Assembly: GCF_016901735.1 (NCBI RefSeq)
Contig: NZ_JACLZC010000026.1
Span: 1-36,253 of the forward strand
Reading direction: 5' to 3'
Origin: Pseudoflavonifractor phocaeensis
Lineage (GTDB): Bacteria > Bacillota > Clostridia > Oscillospirales > Oscillospiraceae
DNA: 36,253 bases
Of this stretch, positions 7,377-16,074 are shown piece by piece (the stretch's first letter is position 1; each line of letters starts with the position of its first letter). Position numbers and translations under genes: made by a program. The notes beneath the pieces were generated by a model. It did not search any database, was not told where the DNA came from, and saw only the letters and a list, made by a program, of their open reading frames with translations.

Positions 7377-8084
7377 TCAGTTTTGCGCCGGTTTCCGCAG
7401 ACGGCATTTTCCATCTGCTTCGTCCCGATCCTTCAGCAGACGAGCCAGGGCAGAGAAAAACTTCTTTTGCAGATAGTCCACGCTGCCCCGGTTGAGCTGA
7501 TGGGCCTCTGCGTACTTGCGGATGGACAGGCCGTCTACAAACTGCTCCCGGAAATAGTCCCGGTATTCTGACAGGATGGTTTTCAGAGCGTTGTCCAGAA
7601 ACTGCAGATCCTCTTTCAGCTTGGCGAAATCACTTCGTGTGATGGCCGCATATCTTTTTTCTTTCACGCAAAGGTGGTATTTGTTCCAGTCGAAGGTGTA
7701 GTTCTCGCAGAGTTCCTTGGCGTATGCGTGGTAGGTGAGAGACTGCTGATACTCTCGGGAGTCGTATTCTTCATCCAACTGCCGCCGATGCCGTTTGCGC
7801 ACCGGCCCCCGGAAGCCCTCATCTTCCAGTCTTTCGATGGCAGCCGCTGAGATCTTCATGTTTATCTGCCGCTTGTACTTGGCCTTCCGCTCTCCATCCA
7901 CTTTTACGAAGGCGCAGAAGGATTTTTTGCTGGAGGTGCAGTACCTGGGGACATCCGCGAAAGGATAGGAAGTCCAGATGACGGTCTCCTCTCCGGTGTC
8001 GGCATCGGTGGCCGTGGAAATCACATAGACCACCTTGCCATCGTACCGCCGGTAGTACCCAGCACAGATCCGCCTGCCCGCCAT
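7377..8084 (-). CDS. Sigma-70 region 4-like mobile-element protein
   Basis: A 235-residue protein of unproven function. The N-terminal ~45 residues (AGYYRRYDGKVVYVISTATDADTGEETVIW) weakly recall the small DUF1653 beta fold. The middle is basic and acidic (RKRHRRQLDEEYDSREY). The C-terminal ~60 residues (ILSEYRDYFREQFVDGLSIRKYAEAHQLNRGSVDYLQKKFFSALARLL) look like a sigma-70 region 4 helix-turn-helix. GGAGGT lies six bases before the ATG. Such proteins are common in Clostridia mobile elements and may control element genes. It has its own terminator, so it is a separate transcription unit. Confidence 0.65.
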   Translation of the reverse strand: MAGRRICAGYYRRYDGKVVYVISTATDADTGEETVIWTSYPFADVPRYCTSSKKSFCAFVKVDGERKAKYKRQINMKISAAAIERLEDEGFRGPVRKRHRRQLDEEYDSREYQQSLTYHAYAKELCENYTFDWNKYHLCVKEKRYAAITRSDFAKLKEDLQFLDNALKTILSEYRDYFREQFVDGLSIRKYAEAHQLNRGSVDYLQKKFFSALARLLKDRDEADGKCRLRKPAQN

Positions 8085-8212
8085 TGCCGTACCTCCATTC
8101 TTTTTCTGCCTTCAGTATAGCGAAGCGCGGGCTTTCTGTAAATGGTGGAGGTTTTTCTTTGTTTTATTCCCCAGCAGGATTTGAGGGCGCTTGTCTGTTA
8201 TAGGCGATTTAT

Positions 8213-8236
8213 TATTTAGTAAAATTTTAGTAAAAT
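8213..8236. promoter_or_regulatory. Tandem TTTAGTAAAAT repeat before the lacI promoter
   Basis: ATTTAGTAAAAT is followed at once by the perfect palindrome ATTTTAGTAAAAT (8224-8236), ending four bases before the -35 box. It could be an operator for autoregulation or simply an A/T-rich UP element. Confidence 0.4.
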
Positions 8237-8239
8237 CTA

Positions 8240-8267
8240 TTGACTTCGACAGCATCAGAAATATAAT
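8240..8267 (+). promoter_or_regulatory. Sigma-A type promoter of the LacI-family gene
   Basis: TTGACT at 8240-8245 and TATAAT at 8262-8267 are separated by 16 bp and lie 31 bp before the start codon. This is the clearest vegetative promoter in the window. Confidence 0.75.
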
Positions 8268-8298
8268 GGGTTTAGAACGACATAAAAGGGGGAACTTC

Positions 8299-9276
8299 AT
8301 GGCAACAATTAAAGATGTAGCCCAGGCCGCCCAGGTCTCGGCTGCCGCGGTTTCCCGAGTTCTAAATAAGGATGACAATATCTCTGTCACGCCGGAGGTG
8401 CGGGCCCGGATTTTTCAGGCGGCTCACGCCCTGGGCTATGTGTCCCCACGGCAGCGGAAGGCGGCGGAGCACAAGACTCATCTGGTCATCGGGGTGGCGG
8501 ACTGGCGAATCATACGCCCGGATCGGCCCAATGTGCGGCTGTCCTCTCTGTCCTGCCTGGTGCAGATGATGACGGACCAGTATGAGGTCTCCTTTGTGCG
8601 GCTGACCTTTGGGGAGCCCCAGAAAGTGGACGGCATCATTGCCCTGGGTGTGTTCAGCGAGAAAGAGATCGACTTTCTCCGCTCTCTGTCCTTTGCTATC
8701 GTTTTCGTGAACTCCAATCAGCACAACTATGAGTTCGACCAAGTGCAGGTGGACTTTGACCGGGGCCAGGAGCAGATGGTGTCCTATCTGCTGGATCAGA
8801 AGCGGTACACCGGCCTGGGGTATATCGGCGGCATCTACGACGGGCCCAATGGCCGCATCGGTGCCCACCGCCTGGCAGCCATCCAGCGTATCCTGGAGGA
8901 GCGCGGCCAGTACGATCCCCGCACCTTCCATGTGGGGGAGATCAGCCGGGAGAGCGGCTATGCACTGGCCAAGAAGGCCGTGGAGGAACATGCTCTGGCT
9001 GAGGCCATACTGCTGGGCAGCGACGAGGTGGCTGAGGGCGCTCTGGAGGCTTTCCGGGAGCTGGGCATCCGTGTGCCGAAAGATGTGGCGGTCATTATTT
9101 ATCAGGATATTCAGACTTTGGAGAGCAAGTGGCCCACCGGCACCTGCCTGGAGATGTTCCCGGACTATGTGTGGGAAAACGCCCTGGAGCTGCTGTTCGG
9201 GCGAATCAGCCAGCGCCGCTCTCAGGCGGTCACCGTCACAGTGCCTACCCACCTGAAGATCGGCGACACCGCCTGA
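8299..9276 (+). CDS. LacI/GalR-family transcriptional regulator
   Basis: A 325-residue repressor-type protein. The N-terminal helix-turn-helix MATIKDVAQAAQVSAAAVSRVLN and hinge (ALGYVSPRQRKAAE) are canonical. A periplasmic-binding-protein-like effector domain follows (SYLLDQKRYTGLGYIGG, AILLGSDEVAEGALEAFRELG, PKDVAVIIYQD). AGGGGG lies seven bases before the ATG. It reads towards the Phn-like importer operon 92 bp downstream, which it probably controls; the 15-bp palindrome at 9295-9309 in that gap is a candidate operator. The ligand is unknown and could be a sugar or a nucleoside- or inositol-type product of the operon enzymes. Confidence 0.92.
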   Translation: MATIKDVAQAAQVSAAAVSRVLNKDDNISVTPEVRARIFQAAHALGYVSPRQRKAAEHKTHLVIGVADWRIIRPDRPNVRLSSLSCLVQMMTDQYEVSFVRLTFGEPQKVDGIIALGVFSEKEIDFLRSLSFAIVFVNSNQHNYEFDQVQVDFDRGQEQMVSYLLDQKRYTGLGYIGGIYDGPNGRIGAHRLAAIQRILEERGQYDPRTFHVGEISRESGYALAKKAVEEHALAEAILLGSDEVAEGALEAFRELGIRVPKDVAVIIYQDIQTLESKWPTGTCLEMFPDYVWENALELLFGRISQRRSQAVTVTVPTHLKIGDTA

Positions 9277-9294
9277 TCTCCTACAATGGTTATA

Positions 9295-9309
9295 AGAGGA
9301 ATTTCCTCT
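9295..9309. promoter_or_regulatory. 15-bp palindrome, candidate operator
   Basis: AGAGGAA-T-TTCCTCT has perfect 7-bp arms around one base. It lies between the LacI-family gene and the importer operon, 60 bp before the phnD start. It lacks the central CG of many LacI-family operators, so the assignment is tentative. Confidence 0.45.
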
Positions 9310-9368
9310 GTAACAGATACATTCTAAATCAAAGGCAAAATACAGCAAACATCGAGGAGGATTAAAGT

Positions 9369-10133
9369 ATGAAAAAAGCACTTTCTCTCCTGCTGGCCGG
9401 CGTGATGTGCATTGGCCTGTTGGCCGGCTGCGGCGGTCAGAACACGGAGGACACCCAGGGCTCCGGCAGCACGCCGGACACCAGCAGCACCCAGGAGAGC
9501 GGGAACAAGACTATCGATACCCTGCGCATCGCCTTTGTCCCCTCTCGGGAGCCGGAGGAGATCATCACCGCCACCGAACCCCTGAAGCAGATGCTCACCG
9601 ATGAGCTGGCTAAGCTGGGCTACGACGTGGGCGAGGTGGACATCACCGTGGGTACCAGCTACGAGGCGGTGGGCGAGGCCCTGTCCGCCGGCACCGCCGA
9701 TGTGGGCCTGATCCCCGGCGGCACCTATGTGCTCTATGACGACGGCTGCGACGTGCTGCTGACCGCCACCCGGGACGGCCTGTCCATCGACTCCGACAAC
9801 GCCAAGGACTGGAACGACAACGCCCCCACTGAGCCCACCACCGAGCAGGTCACCAGCTATCGGGCCCTGATGATCGCCGGCCCCTCCGAGAAGGGCCAGG
9901 AGCTGGCCGCTAAGGTCAACGCTGGCGAGGCCTTGACCTGGGAGGACGTGAGCAGCGCCAACTGGAGCGTGGCCAACTCCTCCTCTCCCGCCGGTTACAT
10001 CTATCCCTCCCTGTGGCTGCAGGAGAATTTCGGCCACAACATCACCGACCTGCCCCACGCGGTGCAGTCCGACTCCTACGGCAGTGCCTTCGCCCGTCTG
10101 GCCTCCGGTCAGGTGGACATCCTCTGCACCTAG
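9369..10133 (+). pseudogene. phnD: Phn-type ABC importer, solute-binding lipoprotein, 3'-truncated
   Basis: The product would be 254 residues. It has a lipoprotein signal (MKKALSLLLAGVMCIGLLAGCGG) and the PhnD-family core: TLRIAFVPSREPEEIITATEPLK, VDITVGTSYEAVGEALSAGTADVGLIPGG, and SYGSAFARLASGQVDIL. Family members usually run ~310-340 residues. Here the frame stops at TAG right after QVDILCT, and the next bases encode the Walker A motif of the importer ATPase. The C-terminal ~60-100 residues of PhnD are therefore missing, which removes part of the second lobe and probably substrate binding. GGAGG precedes the ATG. Relatives bind phosphonate, phosphite, phosphate or organophosphates. Confidence 0.85.
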
Positions 10134-10783
10134 GCCTGTCCGGCGCAGGCAAGTCCACTCTGATCCGCACCATCAACCGGATGCACGACATCACCCAGGG
10201 GGAACTGACGGTAGACGGCACCGACGTCATGTCCCTCCACGGGAAGAGCCTGCGGAAGTTCCGGCGGAAGATCGGCATGATCTTCCAGTCCTTCAACCTA
10301 ATCACCCGAACCACCGTCATCAAGAACGTGCTCACCGCCTTTGTCCCCGATTTGCCCTGGTGGCGGGCGACTCTTGGCTTCTTCACGAAGGATGAGAAGA
10401 TGAAAGCGTTGGAGGCGCTGGACCAGATGGGCATTCTGGACAAGGCCTTCGTCCGGGCGGACCAGCTCTCCGGCGGCCAGCAGCAGCGGGTGGCCCTGGC
10501 CCGGACCCTGGCCCAGGACCCCCAGATCATCCTGGCAGACGAGCCGGTGGCCTCCCTGGACCCGGTGACCGCCAAGCAGGTCATGGACGATTTCCAGCGG
10601 ATCAACCGGGAGATGCACATCACAGTCCTGATCAACATCCACCATGTGGAGCTGGCGCTCCAGTACGCCACCCGGGTGGTGGGCATCCGGGCCGGTGAGA
10701 TCGTCTACGACGGCCCGGCGGACCAGGTGGATCAGGCGGTTCTGGACGCCATCTACCAGGGGAAGCAGGAGGAGCCGGCATGA
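10133..10783 (+). pseudogene. phnC: Phn-type ABC importer ATPase, 5'-truncated
   Basis: From base 10133 the frame encodes GLSGAGKSTLIRTINR (Walker A), then the Q-loop (MIFQSFNLI), the signature LSGGQQQRVALARTLAQ, Walker B (IILADEPVASLDPV) and the H-loop (INIHHVELAL), so the body of a PhnC-type ATPase is intact. The ~35-40 residues normally before Walker A (first beta strand and A-loop) are missing, as is any proper start codon; upstream in this frame is out-of-frame phnD sequence. One deletion that also removed the phnD 3' end explains both defects. The stop overlaps the first permease start by four bases, so the rest of the operon is intact. Confidence 0.85.
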
Positions 10784-11601
10784 GCGTATACGACAAGATC
10801 TTCCCGCCCAAGCTGCTGACACTCCCCAACGGAAAACAGATATCCAAGCCTCGCTCTCGGGCGCCCCTGGCAGCAGTCATTCTGGTGGCCATGACGGCCC
10901 TCTCGGTAGAGGTCACTGGTTTTGATATGGGCGTTCTCGTCAGCCGGATCCGGGAGTTCTTTGTTATCCTGGGGGAGATGATCCCGCCGGAGTGGGACTA
11001 TATGTCTCAGATCTGGCAGCCCCTGTTTGATACCATCAAGATGTCTCTGCTGGGCTCTTTCATCGGTTCGATCCTGGTGGTTCCCTTTGCCATGCTGGCC
11101 TCCACCAACATCATCCACAGCCGGGTGGTGGTGGCCGCCATGCGGCTGTTGCTGAGCATCATCCGCACCCTGCCCACCCTGGTCTCCGCCTTGATCGCCA
11201 CCTACATCTTCGGCCTGGGCACCCTGGCGGGCACCACGGCCATCGCCATCTTCACCTTCGCCTACATCGGCAAGATCCTCTACGAGGAGATCGAGACCGT
11301 GGACATGGGCCCCTTCGAGGCCATGGAGGCTATGGGGGCTACCAAGGTGCGCTCCTTCATCAGCGCCATTGTTCCCCAGGTGCTGCCCTCCTATCTCTCC
11401 AACTGCCTGTTCTGCTTTGAGGGCAACGTGCGCTATGCCTCCATCCTGGGCTATGTGGGCGCCGGCGGACTGGGCCTGATCCTCAACGAAAAGATCGGCT
11501 GGCGGGAGTACGCCAGCGTGGGCATGATCCTGCTGGCCCTGTTCGTCACCGTGTTCATCATCGAAACCATCAGCCGCGCCGCCCGGAAGCGGCTGGTATA
11601 A
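10780..11601 (+). CDS. phnE: Phn-type ABC importer permease 1
   Basis: A 273-residue inner-membrane permease with a binding-protein-dependent transport domain. The EAA-type loop is EAMEAMGATKVRSFISAIVPQVLPSYLSN, and several hydrophobic segments are evident (FIGSILVVPFAMLAS, TLVSALIATYIFGLG, ASVGMILLALFVTVFII). It overlaps the ATPase remnant by ATGA, so it was translationally coupled to it. It should pair with the second permease as a heterodimer, as in PhnCDE-type systems with two phnE genes. Since ATPase and binding protein are truncated, transport by this copy is doubtful. Confidence 0.9.
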   Translation: MSVYDKIFPPKLLTLPNGKQISKPRSRAPLAAVILVAMTALSVEVTGFDMGVLVSRIREFFVILGEMIPPEWDYMSQIWQPLFDTIKMSLLGSFIGSILVVPFAMLASTNIIHSRVVVAAMRLLLSIIRTLPTLVSALIATYIFGLGTLAGTTAIAIFTFAYIGKILYEEIETVDMGPFEAMEAMGATKVRSFISAIVPQVLPSYLSNCLFCFEGNVRYASILGYVGAGGLGLILNEKIGWREYASVGMILLALFVTVFIIETISRAARKRLV

Positions 11602-11613
11602 GGAGGGGACGCC

Positions 11614-12423
11614 ATGAACAACCGAATCGAAGCGGCCTATGAGCAGCGGCCCCGCCGCTGGGTGTTTGAGCTGGCCGTGGCACTGGTCGTAGTGGTCCTG
11701 CTGGTCTGGAGCGGCTCCGCCGTGGAGACGGCGGGCACCACCCAAAACGGCGCGGTGATCGCCTGGAACATCCTGGCGGGCATCTTTCATCCGGACACAG
11801 ACCTGCTGTTCAATTTCACCACCCAGGGCGTACCCTATCTGCTGCTGGAAACCATTTGTATCGCGTTCCTGGGTACCATTGTAGGCGCTATCATCTCCAT
11901 ACCCCTGGCGTTTCTCTCGGCCTCCAACCTGACCCCCAAGCCTGTGGCCTTTCTGGGCCGAATCATCATCATGGCGGTGCGCACCGTTCCCGCCTTTGTC
12001 TACGGACTCATGTTTATCCGGGTCACTGGGCCGGGCGCCTTCGCGGGACTTCTGACCATGTCCCTGTGTTCTGTTGGCATGGTGAGCAAAATGTATATCG
12101 AGGCCATCGAGGACCTGGATGTGCGGGTGCTGGAGTCCCTGGACGCGGCGGGCTGCACCACCTGGCAGAAGATCCGCTACGGCATCCTGCCCCAGCTGAT
12201 GCCCAACTTCGCCTCCACCGCCATTTACCGCTTTGACATCAACCTGCGGGATGCCACCGTGCTGGGACTGGTGGGAGCCGGCGGCATCGGCGCGCCGCTG
12301 ATCTTCGCCATGAACTCCTACCGCTGGGAGGAGGCCGGCGCCATCCTGGCGGGTCTCATCGTGCTGGTGCTGATTGTAGAATGGATCTCCACCAAGATCC
12401 GGGTCAAGCTGGCCAGGGGGTAA
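11614..12423 (+). CDS. phnE: Phn-type ABC importer permease 2
   Basis: A 269-residue paralogue of the preceding permease. It has an N-terminal membrane segment (LAVALVVVVLLVWSGS), the transport domain (TICIAFLGTIVGAIISIPLAFLSASNL, MAVRTVPAFVYGLMF) and an EAA loop (ESLDAAGCTTWQKIRYGILPQLMPNF). AGGAGGGGAC lies just before the ATG, and the gene follows the first permease by 12 bp. Two adjacent phnE-like genes are a known arrangement in Firmicutes. The substrate cannot be read from the permease; the downstream phosphatases suggest a phosphorylated compound. Confidence 0.9.
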   Translation: MNNRIEAAYEQRPRRWVFELAVALVVVVLLVWSGSAVETAGTTQNGAVIAWNILAGIFHPDTDLLFNFTTQGVPYLLLETICIAFLGTIVGAIISIPLAFLSASNLTPKPVAFLGRIIIMAVRTVPAFVYGLMFIRVTGPGAFAGLLTMSLCSVGMVSKMYIEAIEDLDVRVLESLDAAGCTTWQKIRYGILPQLMPNFASTAIYRFDINLRDATVLGLVGAGGIGAPLIFAMNSYRWEEAGAILAGLIVLVLIVEWISTKIRVKLARG

Positions 12424-12425
12424 TC

Positions 12426-13946
12426 ATGGAAAAGACATTTCAAATCTATTATACTTCAGACACCCACGGCCATATCTTCCCGGTGAACTATGCCTCTAAC
12501 TGCCCGGAAAACTCCGGACTGCTGAATCTGGCCGCCCAGGTGGAAAAAGACGGGAACACCCTGGTGCTGGACGGCGGCGACTCCCTGCAAGGGACGCCTT
12601 TGACTCAATATTATCTGGAACACTGCAAAAAGTGGCCCATCCACCCGGTGGCCGCCGCCTTCAATGCCATGGGGCTGGACTACTTCACCCTGGGCAACCA
12701 CGACTTCAACTTTGGCTATGAGGCACTCCGGGATTATCTGCAGGCGATGGACGGAGTTTGCCTGTGCACGAATGTAGAGGACTTGGGGGGAGAGCTGCGC
12801 ATCCGTCCCTGGGCGGTGCACACCCTGGCCAACGGCCTGCGGGTAGGGATCACCGGCGTGGTCACCGACTTCGTAAACGTGTGGGAGCAGCCACAGAACT
12901 TGGAGCGGATTCGGGTTACCGACGCCTTTCAGGCCGCACGAGCGACTTGCGCCGCCCTCCGGGAACAGTGTGATGTCTGTGTGTGCATCTACCACGGCGG
13001 CTTTGAGGAGGAGCTGGAGACAGGGCGGGTGCTCTCGGACAGCGGTGAGAATCTGGCCTGTAAAATTGCCCGGGAGCTGGACTTCGACCTGCTCCTCACC
13101 GGCCACCAGCACATGGCGGTGGAGGGAGTGAATCTGTCCGGCACCTACGCCGTTCAGCCCCCCGCCAATGCGGGGCAGTTTCTCCATATTTCCGGTAAGT
13201 GGGAGGGAACACGCAGTTCCTTCCGATCCAGATTGACAGCGGTGGGCGCAATCCACCCAGCAGAGCCTTATCAGAGTCTGCTTCCACTGGAGAATGCCGT
13301 ACAGGACTGGCTGGACCAGCCTATCGGGGAGTTGGATCGCACCATCCCGCCGGAGGGGAAATTGGAAGCGGCTCTCTACGGCAGCCAGGTGGCTGCCCTG
13401 TTCAATCAGGTGCAGCTGACAGAGACCGGGGCGGACTTCTCCTGCACCAGCCTGGGCAACGACCCGGTTGGCCTGGCCTCTCCGGTGACTATGCGGGGGG
13501 TGACAGCGGCCTACCTTTTTGCAAACACCCTGGTGGTGCTGGAGGTAACGGAGGAGGTGCTGAGACAGACTCTGGAGCGGTGCGCCGCCTACTTCACCCT
13601 GGTTGATGGCCAGCCCCAGATTTCGGAGGAGTTCTTGCTCCCCAAGGTGGAGCACTACAACTACGACTTCTATGCCGGGCTCTCCTACACCTTCGATCTG
13701 CGCCGGCCCGTGGGCAGCCGGGTGATCCGCCTGGCAAAACTGGACGGCTCCCCGCTGGGAGGAGGGACCTTCCGCCTGTGCACCAGCAACTACCGGGCCA
13801 CGGGCACGGGTGGATACGAGATCTTGAGGGAGTGTCCCGTCCTGTGGCGCGGGGGCACAGAAATGCCGGATCTCACCGCCCGCTACATCCAGGCCCACAG
13901 CCCGATGCCTCAGTTGCATAACGTGGAGATGCGGGTGATCTGGTGA
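12426..13946 (+). CDS. Cytosolic UshA-like 5'-nucleotidase / cyclic phosphodiesterase family protein
   Basis: A 506-residue two-domain metallophosphoesterase. The N-terminal catalytic domain has all metal-ligand motifs: SDTHGH (~12-16), GGDSLQG (~51-57), GNHDFN (~93-98), a YHGGFEEE segment and GHQH (~236-239). The C-terminal half is the 5'-nucleotidase domain (GNDPVGLASPVTMRGVTAAYLF, RLCTSNYRATGTGGY). No signal peptide is present, unlike secreted UshA or CpdB, so it should act in the cytosol on imported nucleotides, cyclic nucleotides or similar phosphoesters. It starts two bases after the permease stop with AGGGGG upstream, which ties its substrate to the importer. Exact specificity is not predictable. 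Confidence 0.9.
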   Translation: MEKTFQIYYTSDTHGHIFPVNYASNCPENSGLLNLAAQVEKDGNTLVLDGGDSLQGTPLTQYYLEHCKKWPIHPVAAAFNAMGLDYFTLGNHDFNFGYEALRDYLQAMDGVCLCTNVEDLGGELRIRPWAVHTLANGLRVGITGVVTDFVNVWEQPQNLERIRVTDAFQAARATCAALREQCDVCVCIYHGGFEEELETGRVLSDSGENLACKIARELDFDLLLTGHQHMAVEGVNLSGTYAVQPPANAGQFLHISGKWEGTRSSFRSRLTAVGAIHPAEPYQSLLPLENAVQDWLDQPIGELDRTIPPEGKLEAALYGSQVAALFNQVQLTETGADFSCTSLGNDPVGLASPVTMRGVTAAYLFANTLVVLEVTEEVLRQTLERCAAYFTLVDGQPQISEEFLLPKVEHYNYDFYAGLSYTFDLRRPVGSRVIRLAKLDGSPLGGGTFRLCTSNYRATGTGGYEILRECPVLWRGGTEMPDLTARYIQAHSPMPQLHNVEMRVIW

Positions 13947-14010
13947 AGCGTTCTTGACAAGCCACAAGGAATGTGGTTTTATAAATCAGACAGAGGAAAG
14001 AAGGTGGAGG

Positions 14011-14781
14011 ATGGACAGATTCAATGTTGCTGTGGATGTTGTTCAAAATGCCGGAGATCTTCTGCGGCAGTGCCGTCTGGAAGAGTCAGAGATCTGCCAG
14101 AAGACGGGGCACCAAGATCTGGTTACTCATTGGGACCGGAAAATCGAGCAGTTATTGCGAAATGAAATACTGACAGCCTTCCCCCAGGACTCCATCGTGG
14201 GTGAGGAGTATCCGCCGGAGGCGCATCGCACCGGGTCGATGACTTGGTATATTGATCCCATCGACGGGACCACGAATTTCATCAATCAGCATCAGAACTA
14301 CGCCATCTCCGTGGGGTGCTGGGAGGGAAGTACCCCGCTGTTCGGCCTGGTGCTGGATGTGGAACGTGAGACGCTCTACTGGGCAAAGCGCGGAGGAGGC
14401 GCATGGCAGGATCAGACGCAGATCCATACCTCCGGCCGGCGGGAGCTTTCGGAACTGCTGCTGACAACGCCGGGCCTGCAATATACCTTTCTGGAGCCTC
14501 ATCCGTACCAAGAGCGGATGATTCGGCTCTCCCGGAAGGTTCGGGGTGTCCGCTGTCTGGGTTCCGTGGCCTTGGAATTGTGTGAAGTGGCCGCAGGCCG
14601 GGCAGATCTGTTTGTAACCATGCGATCCTCTCCATGGGATCACAACGCTGCGCGGATCATCCTGGAGGAGGCCGGCGGGGCGGTCTTCACAGTGGATGGG
14701 GATGAACTGCCCCTGGATCAGAAAAGCACGGTGCTTGCTTTCAATGCCATGGAACTGAAAGATTGCATCCTCTGTGTATGA
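14011..14781 (+). CDS. Inositol monophosphatase family protein 1
   Basis: A 256-residue Mg-dependent phosphatase of the IMPase/FBPase/CysQ superfamily. The metal-binding motifs are complete: GEE in SIVGEEYPPE (~65), DPIDGTTNF (~85-93) and SPWDHNAARIILEEAGG (~210-226). It probably removes phosphate from an inositol phosphate, sugar phosphate or a nucleotide such as PAP. It follows the nucleotidase by 64 bp on the same strand and is probably in the operon. The ATG at 14011 begins the conserved MDRFNVAVDVVQNAG segment; the upstream open frame has no family similarity. The same superfamily recurs at 19336-20121. Confidence 0.9.
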   Translation: MDRFNVAVDVVQNAGDLLRQCRLEESEICQKTGHQDLVTHWDRKIEQLLRNEILTAFPQDSIVGEEYPPEAHRTGSMTWYIDPIDGTTNFINQHQNYAISVGCWEGSTPLFGLVLDVERETLYWAKRGGGAWQDQTQIHTSGRRELSELLLTTPGLQYTFLEPHPYQERMIRLSRKVRGVRCLGSVALELCEVAAGRADLFVTMRSSPWDHNAARIILEEAGGAVFTVDGDELPLDQKSTVLAFNAMELKDCILCV

Positions 14782-14843
14782 GAACAGCCCGTTGTAAGAG
14801 ATTTGAGGGACACTTTTGGAACATAGCGATAGGTAGGCACTCT

Positions 14844-14874
14844 CATTGTTTACAGCCCCGCAAATCTTGAGGTA
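14844..14874 (+). repeat. Dispersed motif, copy B
   Basis: ATTGTTTACAGCCCCG followed by CAAATCTTGAGG matches copies at 3833-3864 and 35717-35747. It sits 62 bp after the IMPase stop codon, before the convergent terminator. Confidence 0.55.
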
Positions 14875-14916
14875 TACCCATCAGCACACTCGCACGATGG
14901 ACAGATCAATAACAGC

Positions 14917-14972
14917 AAAACCCCATTCCGTACAGCTCAGATATCTTCTGAGTGGACAGGATGGGGTTTTTA
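14917..14972. terminator. Bidirectional terminator between convergent operons
   Basis: AAAACCCCAT and ATGGGGTTTT form the outer stem, with an inner CTCAG/CTGAG helix. A-runs and T-runs on both sides allow it to stop both the plus-strand importer operon and the minus-strand operon ending at 15007. Confidence 0.85.
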
Positions 14973-15006
14973 TTCGCCATGGCTGGGAGCGCTATGCAGG
15001 CCGCCT

Positions 15007-16074
15007 CTACGACAGAGCGGCAATGATCTTCTCCATGGCGGCGTAGCTGGGCATGGCGGCCACCTGGGTGATCTCCGCGGCCAGGTGGGGGACGCCGAAG
15101 TGGTCTTCGTCGGCGCCCGTCCCGGATACCTCGGTACGGAAACCGTGGTTTTCCCAGGCCAGGCGCTGGATCTCCTCGTCCATCAGGGCGTCGATGCCCG
15201 CCTCCCCCGCCTCGTCCAGGGCGATGTAGATATGGGAGGACCAGACGGTGGGTGTGGGGTAAATCAGCACGATGTCATCCTTCAGCTGCTCCCAGTCCTC
15301 CGGGTTCTCCACGGCGAACTCCAGCAGTTGGTTTTCATAGCCGGCAATCATGGGCTTAGCCCCCATGCCAGTCTTGAGGAACTGGTCGAAGAGGTCGGAG
15401 GAGGACGCCTCCATATAGCCCAGCTTCTCGAAGATGGCCTGCAAGCGGGGCAACACCGCCTCCACACTGCCCTCATCCGCCACCCCGCCGCACAGCACAT
15501 TGGCCAGCAGCCCCGCGAACATATTCCCGGAGTTGGAGCGCACGGGGTCGGTAGTGTTGACAGCCACGGTGCCGTAGAGCTCCGGGAGCCCCAGATCCGC
15601 CCAGGCGGTGCCCGCCTCGATCTCCGCCACCAGGCCGGCCATATCCATATAGTACACCCCATCCCGCTCCGTCACCAGCCCCTCTTTCTGGAACGCCTCC
15701 AGGATGGGCCGGTGGGTATAGAGGACGATGGGGGTGTTGAACACGATCTGGCTCCTGTCCGGCGCGCCGTAGAGCTGCTGGTAATACTCCAGGGCGGTCT
15801 GGCTGGAGGGAAAGAGGAAATTCCGGCCCCCGTGATCCGCCGTTACCATGTCCAGGGAGCCAGCCTTGGCATAATCCAGGGTGAGCCCGTAGTCCCGCTC
15901 CAGGATATCCTGTACCGTCTCGTCCTCCAGCAGGCCGATCTTTTCGCCCCCCACATAGCCCCGCAGGACGGTGGGCTCCGGCTGGGGGCCGCCGCCCAGT
16001 AGTAAATAGATCGCCGCCGCAGCGATAACGGCCAGCAGGATGATCAGACCGATCCATTTTGATTTGCTTCCCAT
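15007..16074 (-). CDS. Membrane-anchored extracellular solute-binding protein
   Basis: A 355-residue protein with one N-terminal membrane anchor (WIGLIILLAVIAAAAIYLLLGGG) and no lipobox. The remainder resembles type-2 periplasmic-binding proteins (RGYVGGEKIGLLEDETVQDIL at the start of lobe 1; NTTDPVRSNSGNMFAGLLANVL; QFLKTGMGAKPMIAGYENQLLEFA; DDIVLIYPTPTVWSSHIYIAL). Its 5' end overlaps the XpaC-family gene by 31 bp, so it is the last gene of a three-gene operon. No permease or ATPase is in the operon, so a sensing or surface-binding role is as likely as transport. The ligand is unknown. Confidence 0.78.
   Translation of the reverse strand: MGSKSKWIGLIILLAVIAAAAIYLLLGGGPQPEPTVLRGYVGGEKIGLLEDETVQDILERDYGLTLDYAKAGSLDMVTADHGGRNFLFPSSQTALEYYQQLYGAPDRSQIVFNTPIVLYTHRPILEAFQKEGLVTERDGVYYMDMAGLVAEIEAGTAWADLGLPELYGTVAVNTTDPVRSNSGNMFAGLLANVLCGGVADEGSVEAVLPRLQAIFEKLGYMEASSSDLFDQFLKTGMGAKPMIAGYENQLLEFAVENPEDWEQLKDDIVLIYPTPTVWSSHIYIALDEAGEAGIDALMDEEIQRLAWENHGFRTEVSGTGADEDHFGVPHLAAEITQVAAMPSYAAMEKIIAALS

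Noticed and set aside
652..8084. Prophage
   Set aside because: No capsid, terminase, tail or lysis genes; relaxase and accessory genes indicate a mobilizable element.
10128..10140. Programmed frameshift joining phnD and phnC
   Set aside because: Binding protein and ATPase are not naturally fused, conserved parts of both are missing at the junction, and there is no slippery sequence; a deletion or assembly error explains it better.
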